From an uncultured Hungatella sp. (GTDB lineage Bacteria > Bacillota > Clostridia > Lachnospirales > Lachnospiraceae), in the NCBI GenBank assembly GCA_959018155.1, contig CAUEKH010000166.1, positions 1-6,048 on the forward strand: a DNA stretch of 6,048 bases, read 5' to 3'. Each line of letters starts with the position of its first letter. Within the stretch, counting starts at the first letter, position 1. Of this stretch, positions 1 through 5,916 are shown in pieces. The notes below the pieces were generated by a model. It did not search any database, was not told where the DNA came from, and worked only from the letters and a program-made list of their open reading frames with translations. The position numbers and the translations under genes were made by a program.

Positions 1-1076
1 GTAGGAAATGCCATATCGAGCATGGGATATTCCTTCCCCTCCAGACGGACAGTCCCTTTTTCAAAGTCCACAGCCTCTAAGAGCCGTCTGTCATCCATGT
101 CGTATTCCGGATGGCGCTTGATAATCTGGCCCTGGATTTTGAACTGAATGATTGCGATGGCCTTGTGCATCTTGGCCGCCAGCCCCGGATCCACGGCATC
201 GTAAATATTTTCATCGAGAATCTGAGGGATAAACCGGTCGCACGGATCGTCATGGTAGACCTTTGCCGCAAACATGGAAAGCGGCCGGAGATTAATTCCG
301 TATCCGTCCTCCAGCACATCGAAGCTGTTATAGCTGATGGCGATGCGCAGCACATTGCAGATACAGGCCAGATTGCCGGTGGCCGCCCCCATCCAGGAAA
401 TGTCATGGTTTCCCCACTGGATGTCCACGTCGTGGAACTGCATCAGCTCCCTCATAATAATATCCGCCCTCGGTCCACGGTCAAAGATATCACCGATAAT
501 ATGGAGATTGTCAATGGTCAAATTCTGAATCAACTCACAGAGCGCAATGATAAATTTATCCCCCACCCCGATATCAATAATGGAACGGATAATCTCACTG
601 TAGTATATCCTTTTATTGTCGTCATTATAATCTACATGAAGAAGTTCATCGATCACGTAAGAGAACTCGGGAGGCATTTTCTTTCTCACCTTGGACCTGG
701 TGTATTTCGACGAGACCACCTTGCAGATCTGGACGAGACGGTAGATGGTCACACGCTGCCAGTCATCCGTTGCAAGCCCCTGTAACTGCATCTGGTTCAC
801 AATCCGGTCGGGGTAGTAAATCAAATTCGCCAGTTCCACCTCGTCCCGCTCCGGCATGATGTTGCCAAAAGTCTCCGTGATTTTCTCACGGATAATCCCG
901 GAGGCGCTGCGCAGAAGATGGATAAATGCCTCATACTCCCCGTGCAAATCGCTGAAAAAATACTCCGTCCCTTTTGGAAGCCCCTGAATCGCCGTTAAGT
1001 TAATAATCTCACTGGAGGCCGCCTTGATTGTCGGGTATTCCCTTGCCATCAGTTTTAAATAAGCCAAGTCCCTCAT
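1..1076 (-). CDS. fbp: Fructose-1,6-bisphosphatase, class III (N-terminal 358 residues; 3' end outside window)
   Basis: This enzyme hydrolyses fructose 1,6-bisphosphate to fructose 6-phosphate and phosphate, the committed cytosolic step of gluconeogenesis. I translated the minus strand from the ATG at 1076-1074; the frame stays open to base 1, so the stop lies beyond the left edge. The calcineurin-type metallophosphoesterase motifs appear in order: D43-x-H45 (FFSDLHGEYEAF), GDIFDRGP at 195-202 (D196, D199, R200), and GNHD at 222-225. These are the usual metal ligands of the fold, and the surrounding sequence matches the Firmicutes class III type rather than class I or II. Class III proteins are usually about 640-670 residues, so roughly half is missing here. 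The start is supported by GAGGAG (complement of 1085-1090) eight bases upstream. No frameshift or missing motif is seen in the visible part. The gene appears monocistronic at its 5' end, with its own putative promoter. Confidence 0.96.
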   Translation of the reverse strand, partial: MRDLAYLKLMAREYPTIKAASSEIINLTAIQGLPKGTEYFFSDLHGEYEAFIHLLRSASGIIREKITETFGNIMPERDEVELANLIYYPDRIVNQMQLQGLATDDWQRVTIYRLVQICKVVSSKYTRSKVRKKMPPEFSYVIDELLHVDYNDDNKRIYYSEIIRSIIDIGVGDKFIIALCELIQNLTIDNLHIIGDIFDRGPRADIIMRELMQFHDVDIQWGNHDISWMGAATGNLACICNVLRIAISYNSFDVLEDGYGINLRPLSMFAAKVYHDDPCDRFIPQILDENIYDAVDPGLAAKMHKAIAIIQFKIQGQIIKRHPEYDMDDRRLLEAVDFEKGTVRLEGKEYPMLDMAFP

Positions 1077-1140
1077 GACTCTCACTCCTCACCAATTTTA
1101 CAGCCGCGTATGCCGCCTGCAGCTGTTTTCTAATAATGCT

Positions 1141-1169
1141 ATAGTACCATAAAAAACCATGTTTTAAAA
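1141..1169 (-). promoter_or_regulatory. Putative promoter of fbp
   Basis: On the minus strand TACTAT (1146-1141) is preceded by TGG, giving an extended -10 element. Seventeen bases upstream lies a poor -35, TTTTAA (1169-1164). The segment is AT-rich and about 65 bases before the fbp start. The predicted leader contains short self-complementary arms (ACAGC and GCTGT) that could form a weak hairpin, but no known riboswitch is recognised. The call rests on the -10 and position only. Confidence 0.4.
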
Positions 1170-1254
1170 GTTTTTTTCATAAAACAGAAGGAATAGGAAT
1201 GAGTTTACAAGAAGTAGAAAATAAAACTTCCAATAGTCAGAAAATCTGTTTACC

Positions 1255-1286
1255 AAAAAGGCGGCTCCGGTCATCCGGCAGCCGCC
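1255..1286 (-). terminator. Intrinsic terminator of the small minus-strand gene
   Basis: The sequence forms a GC-rich hairpin: GGCGGCT (1260-1266) pairs perfectly with AGCCGCC (1280-1286). The inner CCGG (1267-1270) pairs with CCGG (1275-1278) around a TCAT loop, with one bulged C at 1279. Read on the minus strand the stem is followed at once by TTTTT (complement of 1255-1259), the classic Rho-independent layout. It lies 46 bases past the stop of the small gene at 1332. On the plus strand a TTTT follows only after five other bases, so plus-strand termination would be weaker. Confidence 0.85.
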
Positions 1287-1331
1287 TGTGCTTTTATTCC
1301 CCGCAGTCCCGTCACGGTCCGGGATGGAAGC

Positions 1332-1496
1332 CTAATCCGCCCTTCTCTTCGTATTCGGCCCCATCCCCTCCCGCCTGGAGTTATGGGTCTGATTCTGGTT
1401 TTCCGGTTTTACCTTCTCTGTAATGCTGTTAAACAGCTCATTCGATTTTTTCTGATTCATTTTTTCCTGTTTCTCTTTATCCATCCTGTTCTCCAT
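1332..1496 (-). CDS. Small lysine-rich hydrophilic protein of unknown function
   Basis: The minus-strand frame encodes 54 residues from the ATG at 1496, or 58 from an in-frame ATG at 1508. I prefer 1496 because GGAGA stands about six bases upstream, whereas the 1508 ATG has no ribosome binding site; a third ATG at 1484 also has a GGAG and cannot be excluded. The first half is dense in Lys, Glu and Gln (starting MENRMDKEKQEKMNQ). The second half is Asn/Pro/Arg-rich and ends GPNTKRRAD. There is no membrane segment, signal peptide or Cys, so it is probably a cytosolic, partly helical or disordered protein. I do not recognise the family with certainty; short basic proteins ending in a similar GPNTKR-like tail seem familiar from Clostridia, but that is recollection, not a search. 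A TATAAT -10 upstream and an intrinsic terminator downstream make it a complete one-gene unit, which is the strongest support that it is real. Confidence 0.7.
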   Translation of the reverse strand: MENRMDKEKQEKMNQKKSNELFNSITEKVKPENQNQTHNSRREGMGPNTKRRAD

Positions 1497-1546
1497 CTTT
1501 CTCTCCATTCCGCTGAATAAAAATATTTTCGTGATAACAGTAACTT

Positions 1547-1575
1547 ATTATAGACGGGAAAATCCAGGATATACG
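1547..1575 (-). promoter_or_regulatory. Putative promoter of the small minus-strand gene
   Basis: A consensus TATAAT (complement of 1547-1552) lies about 40 bases ahead of the first ATG of the small gene. The -35 region 17 bases upstream is weak (CGTATA, complement of 1570-1575), which suggests either a low-strength promoter or one needing an activator. The left arm of an inverted repeat (1555-1563) falls inside the -10/-35 spacer. Confidence 0.5.
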
Positions 1576-1598
1576 CGAAGGTATTGCGCATTTTCCCG
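1555..1598. repeat. 9-bp inverted repeat in the divergent intergenic region (possible operator)
   Basis: CGGGAAAAT at 1555-1563 is repeated as its exact reverse complement ATTTTCCCG at 1590-1598, with 26 bases between the arms. The left arm sits in the spacer of the minus-strand promoter of the small gene. The right arm sits in the likely promoter region of the plus-strand hydrolase gene at 1653. This could be a paired regulator site or a hairpin in either transcript; no T-run follows, so it is not a terminator. The repeat is seen; the regulatory role is inferred. Confidence 0.5.
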
Positions 1599-1612
1599 GG
1601 ATATAGTACCAT
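1584..1612 (+). promoter_or_regulatory. Possible promoter of the MBL-fold hydrolase gene
   Basis: TTGCGC (1584-1589) and TACCAT (1607-1612) are 17 bases apart, and transcription from here would give a leader of roughly 30 bases before the ATG at 1653. Neither box is a close match to consensus. An alternative -10, TATAGT at 1602-1607, has no good -35. Confidence 0.3.
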
Positions 1613-1652
1613 TACAGAAGATAGGAACTACAGACAAAAAGGAGAATCTGAC

Positions 1653-2459
1653 ATGGAACAGCTTTACGTATTCGGCACTGGAAATGCCGCCGTGACCCGA
1701 TGCTATAACACCTGCTTCGCTATCAGACGCGGAGAAGAATTTTTTATGACCGACGCAGGCGGAGGCAATGGAATCCTGAAGATTTTACAGGATATGGATG
1801 TGGATATGGCAAATATCCATCATATTTTCGTCACCCATGAACATACCGATCACATTCTCGGTATTGTGTGGATGGTGCGTTTTATCGCTACGCGAATCAA
1901 AAACGGAAGCTACGAAGGTGATTTAAATATTTACTGCCATAAAAATTTAACCACAACGATCGAGACGCTCTGCAAACTGACGCTTCAGGAAAAACTGACC
2001 AGCCTTTTCGGAAAGCGCATCCACCTTCACGGTGTTGAGGACGGGGAGACTAAGACCATTCTCGGTAGAGAGATGACGTTCTTTGATATCCACTCCACCA
2101 AGGCCATGCAGTACGGTTTTACCACCACCCTGGAAAATGGAAAACGGCTGACCTGCTGCGGCGACGAACCGTTCAACCCGGCCTGTACTCCTTACGTAAA
2201 AGGAAGCCACTGGATGCTTCACGAGGCCTTCTGTCTCTACAGCGAGCGGGAACGTTTTAAGCCCTACGAGAAGCACCACAGCACAGCGAAGGACGCCTGC
2301 ATTCTGGCGGAAGAGATGGGCGTGGAAAATCTCGTTCTGTGGCACACCGAGGATACCGGCTTAGAGCACCGCAAAGAGCGCTATACGGCGGAAGGACAGC
2401 CATATTTCCACGGAAATATTCTCGTACCGGATGACAGGGAGATCATCGATCTGATTTAA
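1653..2459 (+). CDS. MBL-fold metallo-hydrolase, RNase Z-like (268 aa)
   Basis: This is a metallo-beta-lactamase-fold hydrolase of the RNase Z (ElaC) type, cytosolic and expected to bind two zinc ions. Motif I appears at 7-20 (FGTGNAAVTRCYN). The signature is THEHTDH at 61-67 (H62, H64, D66, H67). Further probable ligands or family positions are H147, D171 (CCGDEPF), the HEAF motif at 190-193, HHSTA at 208-212 and H231 near the C-terminus. The HEA..HST pairing is characteristic of RNase Z relatives rather than of beta-lactamases or glyoxalase II. At 268 residues it is shorter than typical bacterial RNase Z (about 300-310), so it may be a paralogue with another phosphodiester substrate; I would not call it rnz. 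The start at 1653 is chosen because GGAG (1641-1644) is eight bases upstream; the longer in-frame ATG at 1584 lacks such a site and lies in the presumed promoter. It is the first of three same-strand genes. Confidence 0.9.
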   Translation: MEQLYVFGTGNAAVTRCYNTCFAIRRGEEFFMTDAGGGNGILKILQDMDVDMANIHHIFVTHEHTDHILGIVWMVRFIATRIKNGSYEGDLNIYCHKNLTTTIETLCKLTLQEKLTSLFGKRIHLHGVEDGETKTILGREMTFFDIHSTKAMQYGFTTTLENGKRLTCCGDEPFNPACTPYVKGSHWMLHEAFCLYSERERFKPYEKHHSTAKDACILAEEMGVENLVLWHTEDTGLEHRKERYTAEGQPYFHGNILVPDDREIIDLI

Positions 2460-2557
2460 GCCGGTTAATCACTCATATTTTCTTCTATCCGCGCATATTG
2501 ATAATAGGGGGACTGACTCTCCCTCCATATGGGATGGATTTAGAAGGAGATATGTGT

Positions 2558-3733
2558 ATGAAACCATATAAAGAGCGTGACCCGCACAAAACGGAATCAC
2601 GTCACCACATCGTTATTTACATAGAAGTTATCGTCCTGACTCTTCTGCTGGTCTCCCTGTTCTTTCTTGACCCGGACAGGAACTTTTTCTTTCCGGCTTC
2701 CGGTCAGGTTCACACCACCAGCCCGGACGAGACGAAAAAATATATTAAATGGGTGGATTTTCATGTAACCTCGAAGGCCATGCAGGAAGCCTTCCGCTAC
2801 GATGTCAACACGTGCCAGTCTGAACCGCATTTAAACTGGGTGGAACTCCTCTCCTGTTTAGGCGCCAGGTACGGCGGTGATTTTTCCCACTATTCCACGA
2901 AGGATTTAGACAGTCTGGCGGAACAGCTGCTGGCCGGGAAAACCATAGAAGAAGTGACGAAGGACATGAAATATTACTCCTATTACAGAGAAGCCTACGG
3001 CGCGGTTTTAGACGGGCTTGTCGGTCAGTATGACATCGAGATTCCCGCTGAAAATGCGCCGCTTTACGCCACTCCGGCCCTGCTTCCCGACGGCAGCGTT
3101 GACCCGGAACGGGTATGGGTGACAAAGTACGGTTTAAAAGGATTTTCACCGATTGCCAGGGGATTTCCCTATCAGGACTACGATGATTTCGGGGTGGCCC
3201 GATCCTACGGCTATAAGCGGCAGCATTTAGGCCACGATATGATGGGCCAGGTGGGGACGCCGGTGATTGCAGTCGAATCCGGGTATGTGGAAGCTATCGG
3301 CTGGAACCAGTACGGCGGCTGGCGGCTGGGAATCCGGAGTTTTGACGGGAAACGGTACTATTACTACGCCCATTTGCGGAAAAATTATCCGTACCACAAA
3401 TCATTACAGCAGGGAAGTATCGTCACCGCCGGAGATGTCATCGGCTATCTCGGCAGGACCGGTTACAGCAGAACGGAGAATACCAACAATATTGACGAGG
3501 CCCATCTTCATTTCGGGCTGCAGCTGATTTTTGACGAATCCCAGAAAGAGGGAAACAACGAAATCTGGATTGACTGCTATGAACTGATAAAATTCTTATC
3601 CATGAACCGTTCTGAAACGTATAAAAATCAGGAGACGAAGGAGTACTACCGATGTTACGAGATGAAGGATCCCGGAATACCGGAGAATTTCACACCGCCT
3701 GTACCGGAAGAGGAAGCAGAGACAGAGGAATAG
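2558..3733 (+). CDS. Membrane-anchored M23 family metallopeptidase (391 aa)
   Basis: This is a peptidoglycan-hydrolase-type zinc endopeptidase held outside the membrane. A charged N-terminus is followed by one hydrophobic segment at about residues 18-37, with no clear signal peptidase site, so it is probably a type II single-pass anchor. The M23/LytM domain covers roughly 215-325: H223-xxx-D227 (HLGHDMMG), GTPVIAVESG at 233-242, YYYAHL at 268-273 (H272), and HLHFG at 316-320 (H316, H318). All expected zinc and catalytic residues are present, so it should be active. Residues 60-170 form an extracellular, probably helical region rich in Tyr and Trp that I cannot assign. The C-terminus is acidic and proline-containing (PPVPEEEAETEE). 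The ATG at 2558 has AAGGAG (2544-2549) eight bases upstream; the ATG at 2552 would be only two bases from it, and the frame's first ATG at 2498 has no support. A GATAAT at 2500-2505 could be a -10 for its own promoter, but the -35 is poor. Confidence 0.93.
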   Translation: MKPYKERDPHKTESRHHIVIYIEVIVLTLLLVSLFFLDPDRNFFFPASGQVHTTSPDETKKYIKWVDFHVTSKAMQEAFRYDVNTCQSEPHLNWVELLSCLGARYGGDFSHYSTKDLDSLAEQLLAGKTIEEVTKDMKYYSYYREAYGAVLDGLVGQYDIEIPAENAPLYATPALLPDGSVDPERVWVTKYGLKGFSPIARGFPYQDYDDFGVARSYGYKRQHLGHDMMGQVGTPVIAVESGYVEAIGWNQYGGWRLGIRSFDGKRYYYYAHLRKNYPYHKSLQQGSIVTAGDVIGYLGRTGYSRTENTNNIDEAHLHFGLQLIFDESQKEGNNEIWIDCYELIKFLSMNRSETYKNQETKEYYRCYEMKDPGIPENFTPPVPEEEAETEE

Positions 3734-3833
3734 AGTCATATGGATTTGGCTGAAACAGGGAAATTGATGGAAGAACAGAGAAAGTTACCCGGCCATTGCG
3801 TAAGCCTGAAGAAAAGATGATAAGGAAGCACAG

Positions 3834-4508
3834 ATGAATACGATAAAAATGGAATGCCGAAAGACCATCTACTCCTACCCGGAATACTACTGGATAATTG
3901 ATGGAAAACCCATCGTCGAATACCTCGATGAAATGGTGAAGTCCGGTCTCTGCCCACAGATGGAACCCTTCGGTTCAGTCCTTGGCCTGCTGCCGGCATG
4001 GACCGGAGAGCTGCTGTATGCAGCTGAAAACCATTTCGTCTGGGAAATGATCGATTCCCCGGAGACACTGAATGTGCCGATTCTGGTCTGTGAAGATGAC
4101 TGTGATTTAAGCTGTATCGTCATTCTGGCCAGAATTAAAAAAAATCAGAAAACCGTATGCTGGGAAAAGCTGGGGTTTCTAAGCCACGAAAATGAGGACT
4201 TTGACCTGGAAAAACGCTCAGGGATCATGTGTCTGGAAGCCTACACCGATGAGGACTGGGAAAAATACGGGGATAATATCGCCTGTGAGCGGTACGACAG
4301 CCGGGAACACTGGGCCTGGGTATCCGCTCACTGGGACGAAGAACTGATACGCCGAAGACGAAATTATACGAAACCATATATGCAGAAGGCTGAGAATGTC
4401 ATATGGTTTGCAGAACCGCACTGGTGCTTTGACCGCGCGGAATACGATGGTGTTGTTGAAGCGTACAGGGGGATTTATCAAAGGAACTTATCTGAATCAA
4501 AAGAGTGA
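3834..4508 (+). CDS. Trp/Cys-rich protein of unknown function (224 aa)
   Basis: I do not recognise this protein's family. It is a soluble, acidic protein with no signal peptide or membrane segment, so it is likely cytosolic. It has ten tryptophans and nine cysteines in 224 residues, but the cysteines are scattered (8, 40, 86, 90, 94, 109, 133, 151, 198). C86, C90 and C94 lie in an acidic stretch (CEDDCDLSC) and might bind a metal or be incidental. Other notable stretches are WIIDGKPIVEYLDEM at 20-34, LLPAWTGELL at 52-61, a charged RRRR at 173-176 and many aromatic residues near the C-terminus. The start has AAGGAAG (3822-3828) five bases upstream. It follows the M23 gene by 100 bases on the same strand with no terminator between, and is followed by one at 4567, so it is probably the last gene of a short operon. 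The single-domain, aromatic, acidic style resembles small immunity or DUF proteins, but that is only an impression. Confidence 0.75.
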   Translation: MNTIKMECRKTIYSYPEYYWIIDGKPIVEYLDEMVKSGLCPQMEPFGSVLGLLPAWTGELLYAAENHFVWEMIDSPETLNVPILVCEDDCDLSCIVILARIKKNQKTVCWEKLGFLSHENEDFDLEKRSGIMCLEAYTDEDWEKYGDNIACERYDSREHWAWVSAHWDEELIRRRRNYTKPYMQKAENVIWFAEPHWCFDRAEYDGVVEAYRGIYQRNLSESKE

Positions 4509-4520
4509 GAGTCCGTGTGA

Positions 4521-4554
4521 GCTGTCCTGCTGTCCCGCTGTCCTGCTGTCCCGC
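4521..4554. repeat. Octanucleotide tandem repeat, four copies of GCTGTCCY
   Basis: Units GCTGTCCT (4521), GCTGTCCC (4529), GCTGTCCT (4537) and GCTGTCCC (4545) follow each other without gaps, then a partial GC. It can also be read as two copies of a 16-base unit. It is noncoding, lying between the stop at 4508 and the terminator at 4567. Copy number could vary between strains by slippage, but this would not alter either neighbouring protein. Confidence 0.85.
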
Positions 4555-4566
4555 ACCGAAGATATT

Positions 4567-4606
4567 AAAAAGGCACAGAAACCTCTCACAGTTTCCGCGC
4601 CTTTTT
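4567..4606. terminator. Bidirectional intrinsic terminator between convergent genes
   Basis: AAAAAGGC (4567-4574) pairs with GCCTTTTT (4599-4606), and GAAAC pairs with GTTTC above a small internal loop, closing on an eight-base loop. The A-run and T-run make it work as a terminator in both directions. It lies about 60 bases after the stop of the plus-strand gene at 4508 and seven bases after the stop of the minus-strand dehydrogenase at 4614, so it ends both transcripts. Confidence 0.85.
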
Positions 4607-4613
4607 CTTTCTG

Positions 4614-5801
4614 TCAATAAGCCAGCCGGTAGATATCCACCATTTCCTTCTTCCCCAGCTCTTTTATCCCCGGAAGCACCCGTTTTCCGAAGTTGGTGCA
4701 CTTCTCCGCCATTTCCTCGAAATCCTCTTCCTTAATTCCCGCTTCCAGTTCCCGCAGTGTCACAGGCATTCCCAGACTCTTAAAGTAATTTTCCATCGTC
4801 TCAATTCCCTTAAGAGCTGTCGCCAGCGGATTTTCAAAATTCATCTCCACATTCCAGACACGAACCGCCAGCTGAGCAAACCTCGATACGTCATTTTCGC
4901 AGACGTATCTGGCCCAGGAACAGAACAGCGCCGATAAGCCGGCCCCGTGAGCCACCTTCGGATACATTCCGGACAGTTCATGCTCTAACTGGTGAACCTG
5001 CATCATATACGCACGGCCAAGGCCGGTCAAATCGTTGTGGGAAAGGCTTCCCGCCCACATGAGCGTGGCTCTCGCCTCATAATCCTCCGGGTTCTGATCG
5101 GCAATTGTACCTGCCTCAATCACCGCTTTCATCAGTCCCTCCGCAATACGGTCTGTCAGAACTGTATCTTTCGTCGTTCCTCCCAGATACCGTTCCAGAG
5201 TGTGCATCAGAATATCCACCGTCCCGCAGCCGGTCTGGAATTTACTTACCGTATAGGTCAGTTCCGGATTACAGATGGCAAACAGCGGCCGGTGGGTCGG
5301 ACTGTTAAAACCGCGCTTTAAGCCATTTTCCTCATTTGTAATGACACAGGACTGGCTCATCTCGCTTCCTGAAGCTGACAGAGTCAGGATATTTCCATGG
5401 GGAAGGGCCTTCTTCGGCATTGCTTCCTTCATAAAGAACTTCCACGGGTCAATCCCCGGATTCGCCGCGCCGTCAGCAATACATTTCGCGGAATCAATGA
5501 CGCTTCCGCCGCCTACCGCCAGGATAAATTCCACGCCCTCTCTGTGGCAGATATCGATCCCTTCCTTTGCCAGTGACAGCGTTGGATTGGGCTGGACCCC
5601 GCCAAACGATACGTACTGAATTCCCGCCTCATCACAGGAAGCCTCCACCCGATCGAGAAGACCGGTGCGCTTTGCACTCCCTCCGCCGTAATGAATCATA
5701 ATTTTATGAAAACCATACTCCTTTATAACTGTCCCCACCGTACTCTCTGTGTCTCTTCCAAAAATGATCCTTGTAGGGGCACAGTACTCAAAATTGTTCA
5801 T
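4614..5801 (-). CDS. Iron-containing alcohol dehydrogenase, butanol dehydrogenase/YqhD-like (395 aa)
   Basis: This is a group III (iron-dependent) alcohol dehydrogenase, a cytosolic enzyme that interconverts aldehydes and alcohols with NAD(P)H; close relatives include clostridial butanol dehydrogenases and YqhD. The N-terminal Rossmann-like half shows YGGGSAKRTG from residue 38 and the nucleotide-binding AVGGGSVIDSAK at 95-106. The GGGS at 39-42 matches NADPH-preferring relatives, which hints at but does not prove NADPH use. Metal ligands by homology are D196 and H200 (GTVDILMHTLERY), then H270 and H285 (HGAGLS); H274 (HELSG) is also typical of this subgroup. Length is normal and no residue is missing. 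The start has GAGGAGGG (complement of 5811-5818) nine bases upstream. It is transcribed alone from the promoter at 5839-5867 and ends at a shared terminator. The physiological substrate cannot be read from sequence; fermentative alcohol formation or aldehyde detoxification are both possible. Confidence 0.95.
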   Translation of the reverse strand: MNNFEYCAPTRIIFGRDTESTVGTVIKEYGFHKIMIHYGGGSAKRTGLLDRVEASCDEAGIQYVSFGGVQPNPTLSLAKEGIDICHREGVEFILAVGGGSVIDSAKCIADGAANPGIDPWKFFMKEAMPKKALPHGNILTLSASGSEMSQSCVITNEENGLKRGFNSPTHRPLFAICNPELTYTVSKFQTGCGTVDILMHTLERYLGGTTKDTVLTDRIAEGLMKAVIEAGTIADQNPEDYEARATLMWAGSLSHNDLTGLGRAYMMQVHQLEHELSGMYPKVAHGAGLSALFCSWARYVCENDVSRFAQLAVRVWNVEMNFENPLATALKGIETMENYFKSLGMPVTLRELEAGIKEEDFEEMAEKCTNFGKRVLPGIKELGKKEMVDIYRLAY

Positions 5802-5838
5802 GGATATAATCCCTCCTCACACTATTTATCTGCCTCTT

Positions 5839-5867
5839 ATCATAGCACATTGATAAAAGTAAAACAA
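5839..5867 (-). promoter_or_regulatory. Promoter of the iron alcohol dehydrogenase gene
   Basis: On the minus strand TTGTTT (complement of 5862-5867) and TATGAT (complement of 5839-5844) are exactly 17 bases apart. A TGC directly before the -10 makes it an extended -10 element. This is the best sigma-A-type promoter in the window. It places the transcript start about 30 bases before the ATG at 5801, leaving room for the strong ribosome binding site. Confidence 0.7.
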
Positions 5868-5916
5868 TCTAAAAAATAATGACTGAGGGCGCCTCCTGAT
5901 ACAAAATACATTTCGC

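Noticed and set aside
111..785. Plus-strand 224-codon open frame opposite fbp
   Set aside because: It is antisense to clear class III fructose bisphosphatase motifs on the minus strand; its length is explained by the codon pattern of the real gene.
1199..1423. Plus-strand 74-codon open frame
   Set aside because: It runs through the terminator hairpin and antisense to the small lysine-rich gene, has Pro/Ser-rich low-complexity composition and no good ribosome binding site (only a weak GGAA near the ATG).
1584..1652. N-terminal extension of the MBL-fold hydrolase from an upstream ATG
   Set aside because: The extension lies in the promoter/inverted-repeat region, has no ribosome binding site, and the family motif I begins right after the ATG at 1653.
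2498..2557. N-terminal extension of the M23 peptidase
   Set aside because: The strong AAGGAG at 2544-2549 is inside this stretch and correctly spaced only for the ATG at 2558.
4399..4735. Several overlapping short frames on both strands around the convergent terminator
   Set aside because: They cross the tandem repeat and the terminator hairpin and have low-complexity translations; the real genes end at 4508 and 4614.
5885..5895. GC-rich near-palindrome followed on the minus strand by a T-rich tract, considered as a terminator
   Set aside because: The stem is only four base pairs and the T-rich stretch starts several bases away, so it is unlikely to terminate; the T-rich stretch is better explained as part of the dehydrogenase promoter region.
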